Source of the DNA: Azolla pinnata | Lineage: Eukaryota > Streptophyta > Polypodiopsida > Salviniales > Salviniaceae | Assembly (NCBI GenBank): GCA_037176905.1 | Contig: JBBBWG010028688.1 | Coordinates: 1 to 41,201, forward strand | DNA length: 41,201 bases | Direction: 5' to 3' | Part shown: positions 34,660-41,201 of the stretch, in pieces | How the letters are laid out: each line of letters opens with the position of its first letter | Numbering within the stretch: the stretch's first letter is position 1 | Notes under the pieces: model-generated | What the model was told of the DNA's origin: nothing | The model's input: only the letters and a program-made list of their open reading frames with translations | Database searches by the model: none | Position numbers and translations under genes: made by a program

Positions 34660-35250
34660 AAGATGGAGTGCATGCATCCATCGATGTATACAGACAGATG
34701 ACACCCACATCCGCTTTCATGAATGCATGCATGCATACATACACATATACAAACACGAATGTAAGTTTGCAAATGTTTGCGAATGCTGTAAGCGAATGCT
34801 TACGCGCTTTGTTTTCTCTTTTAAAAGGACAAAGAAAACGATCGTAAATTGTCTTGCCTTTCAGAAAAATAAGTTTGTATTTCTTCCGATTTCAGCATTT
34901 GATCCATCATATTTACCATTCTTCTGGTCTGCAACATAGGTTCGGCGATCTATATCGATCCCTCGAATGCTCGAATCATTCTCGGTTGCGTTTGCAGCTT
35001 GCGAAAGCCATGGTTCGTTCTGTGCAAATGAATAAGCATAATGCATAATGCATACATGAAGAACATGATGATGTTGCATGTATGTCCAGATGTGCAAGCA
35101 TGCATCGAACGAATGCATGCATGCATGCACATACATGCATGCATGCATAAGCATAATGAATAAGCATAATGCATATGCGTATATGAAGAATATGATGATG
35201 TTGCATGTATGTACAGATGTGCAAGCATACATACATGCATGCACATGCAT
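34660..35250. repeat. ATGC-rich microsatellite with ~127-bp duplication
   Basis: catgcatgcatac-type sequence is densest at 34705-34755 and 35040-35250. The line gatgatgttgcatgtatgt followed by cagatgtgcaagcat occurs at about 35067 and again at about 35194, a spacing of 127 bp. The composition resembles the tracts in block A (1285-1790, 25495-26045). Confidence 0.8.
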
Positions 35251-35284
35251 GGACGTCTTTCAAAATTTGACAGTTACAAAAGAC

Positions 35285-35325
35285 TTCTCCTTCTTCTTCT
35301 TCTTCTTCTTCTTCTTCCGCTTCTG
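35285..35325 (+). repeat. (CTT)n tract before the ALIS start
   Basis: A pure (ctt)n run of about eleven units, 40-80 bp upstream of the proposed ALIS ATG, probably in the 5' leader or core promoter. Confidence 0.9.
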
Positions 35326-35363
35326 CTTCGCAAATGTTCTGTCCTGTTCTGTTTCTTCTGTGC

Positions 35364-38300
35364 ATGCATCGCAAATGTAGAGCCGCCACGAACTCCAATC
35401 CGCACAGGCCCGATCACCAGGTTCGTATCTGCTTTCCGACCTATCAGACTTTCTCTCGGTCCATCGAAATCCCCTCCCTTTTCTCCTCGGACCAGTGTAT
35501 AATCAGTTCCTTTCCGATCGCTGAATCGACATTCCATCTGCACTCCTTTTTGTTCCCTCCTTCTCCGCCACACCCCGCATGCCTGGAATGCGGGATATGG
35601 CTTCCTTCTCTTGAAACCAAACTGTGCACCCGTCCGATCGGCGAAAAATGGGAAGAAGAAGCACCTGAATCTCTTGTACTCTGATGAGCATGATTTATTG
35701 TTGATGTTCGAACGGAGGGAATCGTCTCTCAACGGCAATATGTGCATCTGACATGCATCTGCATGGCTTTTGTATCTGCGAATTTGTGTACGCCAGGGTG
35801 CGCACACGTACGGTTTAGAGAACCAGACTTATCGCGTCTAAGTGAGCTTCCAATTAGTAATCCTAATATTTGGATGCAAATATGGTTTCCTGATTGGAAG
35901 GTAATTTGCTGGTGGTAATTCTGTTGCAAAGATTATCTGCTTTGGCGTAGATGTACATTTCCTGGATTCAGGATCTGCCATAGCCTGCCATAAAGCAACC
36001 ATCAATAAGTAAGTTTGATCATTTAAAGCCTTACATGCTTTTATATCTTTGTCGATAGGTAGTCTAATTATGAGTACACATGAAGCGTCCAATACATCCA
36101 ATGCCAATCGATCCAGACCAAAGTGTATGTGTTCTGTTCCATTTATTTTTTCCAAATTATTAGAATAGTTCTAACCCACCATATCGATTGGTTGTTCTAT
36201 GTCATCCTGCATATTTTCATATAGCTAACTTATGTGTTGCAGTGATTCTGGATAAAGTATTGTGGTAATTGGAATTGTAGTTCAGCAGAAAAATGGTTAA
36301 ATTTGTGTTGTAGAATTATGTGGTCTCTTATGAATCATCTGAAAATGTCTATGTATTGTTCTTTAAAATAGAAACTGAGTGCTATATATTATTGTGGAGT
36401 GTATATAGGCTGGGTATCTCAGGACTCCCCAGCTAGTAGTGCTAGTACTGTAATTCATGATCATTAAAGGGAATCATAGACACAAGTCAGATCAAAACTA
36501 CTCTGAGATGCAATATGAGATCATTTAGATGTCTTATAGAAAGTGAAACCAATTCTGATTTGATAACTTTCGTGTGGTTTCCTTTACTTATTTACTTATC
36601 CTATTGCTAAAACTACCATAGCGTAAGTGATAATTTGGACTATCAGACTGTTGAGTTTTTATTTATTTATTGTGATTAACGTATGAGTGGAGGTGATGGT
36701 TCATTATGACTACTATTGGCATGCAAAATGCATCATTTCCAATATGTACCTGATGATGATGTTGCATCGTCTATGAGCCAGAAACAAAACCTTCTCAATG
36801 TATTTTGGTGAATTTTGAAAAAATCCGCCTCAATCTTGTCCTATCTTTCTCTTGCAGTCTCAGCATTCACACAGCAAGAACTGCCAGCTTGCAAGCCTGT
36901 ATTGACACCAAGATCGGTATCTGTACATCTCTCCTTTATTTTCAGAAGATTAAATAGTTGCATTTTAGGGAATTTCTGAAATCTTCGGAACAACTGGGGA
37001 AGTAGATAAAACTCCAGGGCAATTTATATTTTTGTTCCCACCATTGATCTGTACTCAAAATTTTGAATTATAATGACATATTTGGCCGTTGTGTAACAGG
37101 TGATAACAATTTTCATGTTCGTTGGTGTAGTTTTCATCCCTGTGGGTATTGCTGCCCTGCTTGCTTCAAAGAGTGTAAGCTTATATCAGTATCATCCTCA
37201 TTCCTTTTTTTCCATACAATGTATGGTTCTTTTCTAGGATCTCCGAAGTTCAGAAAATAATTCTTCTACAATGCAAACCATTCACAAGGGAATTCATCGT
37301 GAGCTTTGGAAATTTTTTATAAATTCTATTTGTGGCTCTAACACTTCTAACGACTGTAGCTTTGTCAAAATATATATCCTCTTTTCTTTGTAAAGGAAGA
37401 TGAACATTTGAGTTAATTGTTCTTGCAATTTTAGTCTTTTACAGAACACTTCGATTTGTAATTTCCTGTTCAGTTTTGATCTTAGAAAGTTCCAAAGAAG
37501 TGTTGCATATGGTCACTCTTTTCTGTTCTAATATAGGTGGTTGAAATTGTTGATGAGTATGAGACAGTTTGTATTCCTTCGAACTACACAGATAATGATT
37601 CAAGGGTTGCATTCATACAGGATGTAAACACAAACAAGCAATGCTTTAGAACTGTACAGGTCGTCTCTCGTTGTCATCAGGACTTGAACCATGAATCTTC
37701 TGGATTTTTCCACCTAATCAGGAGCTTACTAAGTTTTCATTGTCTCTTCTGTAGGTTCCACGATTCATGAAGCATCCTATTTATGTGTACTATGAACTTA
37801 GTAATTATTATCAAAATCACAGAAGGTAAGTTCTCGCAGAATATTTCTTACTTTGACATGTGCATATTTAGTCTATCTGTTATGCATCTGACTAATTAAG
37901 AGTAAATACTTCCGATGGTATTAAAGTATTCGAGTACTTCTTCATATACCCAAATGGCTTAATTTCCAGAGATTCCTCAATTATGTTCTAATAAGGGCTG
38001 AAAATGCAATGAGTTGAACATGTAAGTTCTTAGTAGCAAGTATGATGGTTGACCAAGAGCATCTGGAAAAATGTTGGGAATATATGGGCTTTTCAGAGTT
38101 TCTCCGTAATAATAATACTTTTTACAACTGATTGCTGAACTTTTTTCTGTCAGGTATATAAAAAGCAGAAGCGACAAGCAACTGCTGAGAGGGAATAGCA
38201 CTTCCTTATCAGATACAGATAGTTGTAAACCAATACAGTTGTTGGGGTCCCTTCCTATTGTACCATGTGGTTTGGTAGCATGGAGCTTATTCAATGATAC

Positions 38301-39554
38301 ATACAAGTTCACCATTGGCGGTCAGCCAGTTGTTGTAAATAAGAAAGGTATCGCTTGGAAGAGTGATCGTGAACACAAGTTTGGGAATGTTTATCCTCAA
38401 AACTTCCTAAACAATTTGCCGAGTAATGAGAATGGAAGTCTCATTGGAGGTGCAAGTTTGGATCCCACCATACCAGTGAGTAACTTTTTCATCTTTCTTT
38501 AAGTTAGTGTGTAAAGGTGAATGTGTTAACTTTTTGGATCATGGATTGTGTGTGCATGAGAGAAAACATGGTTGTACATAGAGCTAATTGTATTGCAAAT
38601 TTGATTGAAAAGTAGTTATTATTATTATTATTATTATTCAAGAACTTTATGCTCTGGATAGTGCATGATGCAGTTGAAGCGTGCGATATTCATCATGTAG
38701 ATGCACTCAAGCTGAGACCTTGTAGTCTTTGGGGTCAATAATGAATGGTGGGTTCTCGGATCCCAACCAGGATACATTCTTCTATAGGATGTTATCATTA
38801 TACAATTGAATCAATCAAGGAATACTGATGTCCTGTGTAGCCAGGAATGTGCATCTTGGGCTTCATGTACTAATAATATAGGAAATGCAGCACCTTACAA
38901 TGATAATATTAGATGCATTGCATTACATTAGTACCAACAAGAAGATCAATACAAATTGATTATATTGTGTAGATTACAGTTACGCACCAAAAAGAAAGAC
39001 AGTTATAAACTGGTCAGAACAAAACAAACCAGCAATCCTAAACATCAAGAGCATCAAAGACTTGAGAATAAAAAACATGTTTGATTTATAGTATCTGCTG
39101 TGACATTGCAGCTGAACGAAAATGAAGATCTTCTGGTATGGATGAGAACCGCAGCTTTACCAACATTCAGGAAGCTGTATGGAAAGATCGAACGAGACCT
39201 TGCTGCCAACACTCAATTGGTCGTGGAAATCAACAATGTGTATAATACGTACAGTTTTGGAGGAAAGAAGAAGCTAGTTCTCTCCACAACAAGCTGGCTG
39301 GGTGGAAAAAATGACTTTCTGGGCGTTGCTTATATCAGTGTCGGATCTCTTTGCCTGTTCTTAGCCTTGCTTTTCTTTCTGCTGCAATGGAAATATCCAA
39401 GGTATATTCTATCAGTGTGCTCGTTCCATTTTTTCCAAGTGTATTTGGTTACGTGTAATAAGTAGATAGTAATGCCCTTCTTGGAATGTAATGCTACAGG
39501 GCACTAGGTGATACAAGATACCTCTCATGGAATCGAAAGGCATCGAGCCATTGA
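35364..39554 (+). CDS. ALIS: ALA-interacting subunit (CDC50/LEM3 family), flippase beta subunit
   Basis: ALIS proteins are obligate partners of P4-ATPases (ALA flippases). They let the pump leave the ER and complete its lipid-transport cycle in secretory membranes. The rebuilt protein has 344 residues against about 350 in Arabidopsis ALIS1. It shows QELPACKPVLTP, then a first membrane segment (residues ~34-55, VITIFMFVGVVFIPVGIAAL). The lumenal domain has paired Cys (TVCIPSNYT, NKQCFR, DSCKPI, VPCGLVAWS) and N-glycosylation sequons (NYT, NST, NGS). The second membrane segment is at ~299-322 (LGVAYISVGSLCLFLALLFF). Exons: 35364-35420, 36875-36916, 37100-37174, 37537-37659, 37755-37825, 38154-38475, 39112-39401, 39500-39554. 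The 19-residue first exon is the weak point. It ends HRPDHQ and joins in phase to QELPACKP, but lacks the basic RPKYS-like patch and the FT of the family motif. Genomic sequence just before 36875 does encode AFTQ in frame. Confidence 0.92.
35421..36874 (+). other. Proposed ALIS intron 1 (1.45 kb)
   Basis: No gene is supported inside. If the true first coding exon is different from 35364-35420, it should lie here or just upstream. Confidence 0.55.
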
Positions 39555-40223
39555 GGTGTTGAATAGCAACATTTTGGTGAATCGTTTAAAATGAGCAATG
39601 TGAGCATGCATATAAGAGTAGTAGAACATGCATTGTAAAATAATTTAATAGCTGTACATAGACCTTATTTGAGTAGTGCATTTTGAGGCTTAATATACTG
39701 TTTAGCCATAACAGTTAATAGTGTTCTCCAATCATATATAATTGCTTTCAGAACTTGAAATGCTGAGGCAGAGAGATTTTTGCCACTATTGAATTTGTCT
39801 CATCTTTCCCTATGCTCTCATTCCCCATGAAATTTCGGAACCTAGAAGAAATTGCTTCTATAAAAGCGTTCAGAAGTTTGGAGCAAAAAATAGGCATCGG
39901 TGTTTCAACCAACTTGAAATTCAGAAGCTAGGAATAATGGGAGCTACTTTTATAATTTATGACATCCATTGCAAGTTATGTGCAGACTAACTGAGTAATG
40001 TACAGTCAATAAACCTCGGGACAGGTTATATTTCTCCCATGCATAACTCTATGCTTTTGGTTGTGAGTAAAAACAGGATTCCACCACCAAAAACCGAAGG
40101 GATCAATTCTTAAAACTATGAGAAGAATAGACTGTGGGAGCAGCATTACATTTTGTTATGCCTATACCCTTCGATGTTGGAATATATTGTGAATGCAAGA
40201 AGACCCATTCTTCATGGTCATTA
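39555..40223. other. Tail-to-tail spacer between ALIS and the VAB/FL gene
   Basis: 669 bp holding the 3' untranslated regions of two convergent genes. An aataaa signal on the plus strand at 40008-40013 may end the ALIS transcript. No further gene is seen. Confidence 0.6.
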
Positions 40224-41068
40224 TTACTCTTGTTTAGCTGTCTGATGTTGAGCAAGACTCAGTAAATGCGATATGCCTTTGGTCCATAGTTCATACTCTG
40301 ACTCGTTCTTGCTCTCTAGCTCCATCATTCCCGTGTTCGTCTTGATGCCAAAGTATTTCCTTTCAGTTGCATTATCGAGTAGACCCCTCCCAGGCCATGG
40401 AGGAATGTCCCGTATAACATCCACAACAATGCCTGCTCAATGAAAAACACCGAAAGCAACATTGAGGATCTGGTGTGATAATACCTTTCTCTCTCTTTTC
40501 TACAAACTAGCATTGTTCAAAAGATTAAAAATGTTCATTATGGGTCCATTCATCCAATTCTTTTATAAACTTATGATGCACCGTACAGATCTGCACGGAT
40601 TGTTAACCAATCCGACACTCACTCCAAAAAACACAACATTACACATCAAAAAGAATGGCTCCAAAGTAATATGCAACATTACTTACGTTTCTTACTCTTC
40701 TTGAGAGTGCCAGCCATATATTTCCCCTGTGACTTGACAATTACCCGCGACTCTTTGTCCATATAAACAAAAAGAACCCTCCAATGCAACTCTCCTGTGC
40801 ATCAAGAAGTTTGAGTCATACATACATACAAAACATACATGAGTTCTAAGCAAGTTGCTCTTTCTTTTACCTTTCCGTGTCCGCTTGAGAAACTCATATC
40901 CTCTCTTAAGAAGATCCAGGTTGGCGAATTCTGCACTGTCGTCCGACCTGGAATCCCCACTCAAATGATGGGGTGCATGAAACCCACCACCTCTCTCATT
41001 TGTGTATATGGGTTGAATGGGGTGGTTTCTCATTGCCCTCGCCTTCAATGTCTCCGCAGCACGCAAAG
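40224..41068 (-). CDS. VAN3-binding / FORKED-like protein (DUF828 and PH domain), 3' end only
   Basis: Proteins of this plant family bind ARF-GAP VAN3/SFC at the trans-Golgi and help sort auxin carriers during vein patterning. Three last exons are visible on the minus strand: 41068-40871, 40794-40687 and 40432-40224, joined in phase at GT-AG borders, about 170 residues. In order they give LRAAETLKARA, a Ser/Asp-rich linker, LLKRGYEFLKRTRKG, then ELHWRVLFVYMDKES, VIVKSQGKYMAG and KKSKKR, then IVVDVIRDIPPWPGRGLL, RKYFGIKT and SEYELWTKGISHLLSLA. The last three exons cover the C-terminal PH-like domain. The DUF828 N-terminal part lies beyond the right edge of the window. The protein ends soon after the PH domain, as in relatives. 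Confidence 0.85.
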
Positions 41069-41201
41069 CTATATGATACAATGGCACAATTGTGTCAATG
41101 AATGATGAAGCGGAGGGCTTATGCATAGATAGTACATGTTCACATTTGAATATATGTAATGACCACCAAATATGTTTGTTTCTACATCAGTATGAGTTCA
41201 T

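Larger units (their letters stand above)
34054..35363. other. SGT1-ALIS spacer
   Basis: It holds the SGT1 3' untranslated region, then non-coding sequence, then an ATGC-rich microsatellite and a (ctt)n tract. No gene is supported. Open frames on both strands at 34577-35250 arise from the microsatellite. Confidence 0.75.

Noticed and set aside
1..41201. CRISPR arrays, bacterial operons, prophage or integron structures
   Set aside because: The window is eukaryotic nuclear DNA. The only evenly spaced repeat (29011-29540) has no unique spacers and is a minisatellite.
1..41201. tRNA, rRNA or snRNA genes
   Set aside because: I saw no convincing A/B box pairs, cloverleaf arms or rRNA lines, though a covariance-model scan was not possible here.

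Overview
The window is nuclear DNA of a land plant: AT-rich, intron-dense, with GT-AG splice junctions throughout, plant-specific gene families and CCCTAAA-type telomeric motifs. I rebuilt the genes by hand, matching exon blocks to remembered plant protein families and checking reading phase at every junction. A decayed fragment of plastid chlB sits at about 28.6-28.8 kb. Flowering-plant plastids lack chlB, so the host is more likely a gymnosperm, fern, lycophyte or bryophyte than an angiosperm. This is an inference and I cannot name the species.

Layout. 1-2050: a repeat block with telomeric arrays, CT-rich stretches and an ATGC-rich microsatellite. About 2640-4223: an unrecognised multi-exon gene or decaying gene whose 3' exons are clean and which carries a possible PD-(D/E)XK nuclease-like signature. 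4224-5360: non-coding, with one copy of a dispersed repeat. 5674-23733 (+): a complete 35-exon gene for the proteasome activator PA200/PSME4 (1832 aa predicted). 23956-26308: a second copy of the 1-2050 block, then a remnant of the last exon of the unrecognised gene, an LTR-like fragment, a third partial copy of the block and the chlB fragment. 29011-29540: a 41-bp minisatellite directly upstream of SGT1. 29660-34053 (+): a complete 10-exon SGT1 co-chaperone gene (364 aa). 34054-35363: spacer with a second ATGC-rich microsatellite. 35364-39554 (+): an 8-exon CDC50/ALIS flippase beta-subunit gene (344 aa; first exon least certain). 40224-41068 (-): the last three exons of a VAN3-binding/FORKED-like (DUF828 + PH) gene that runs off the right edge, tail-to-tail with ALIS.

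The genes are not an operon and share no single pathway: PA200 works with the 20S proteasome, SGT1 with HSP90 and SCF ligases, ALIS with P4-ATPase flippases, and the VAB/FL protein in vesicle traffic linked to vein patterning. The unusual content lies between the genes: a repeat block on both sides of PA200, mixed TTTAGGG/TTAGGG telomeric arrays away from a visible chromosome end, an organelle insertion, and introns enlarged by local tandem duplication.
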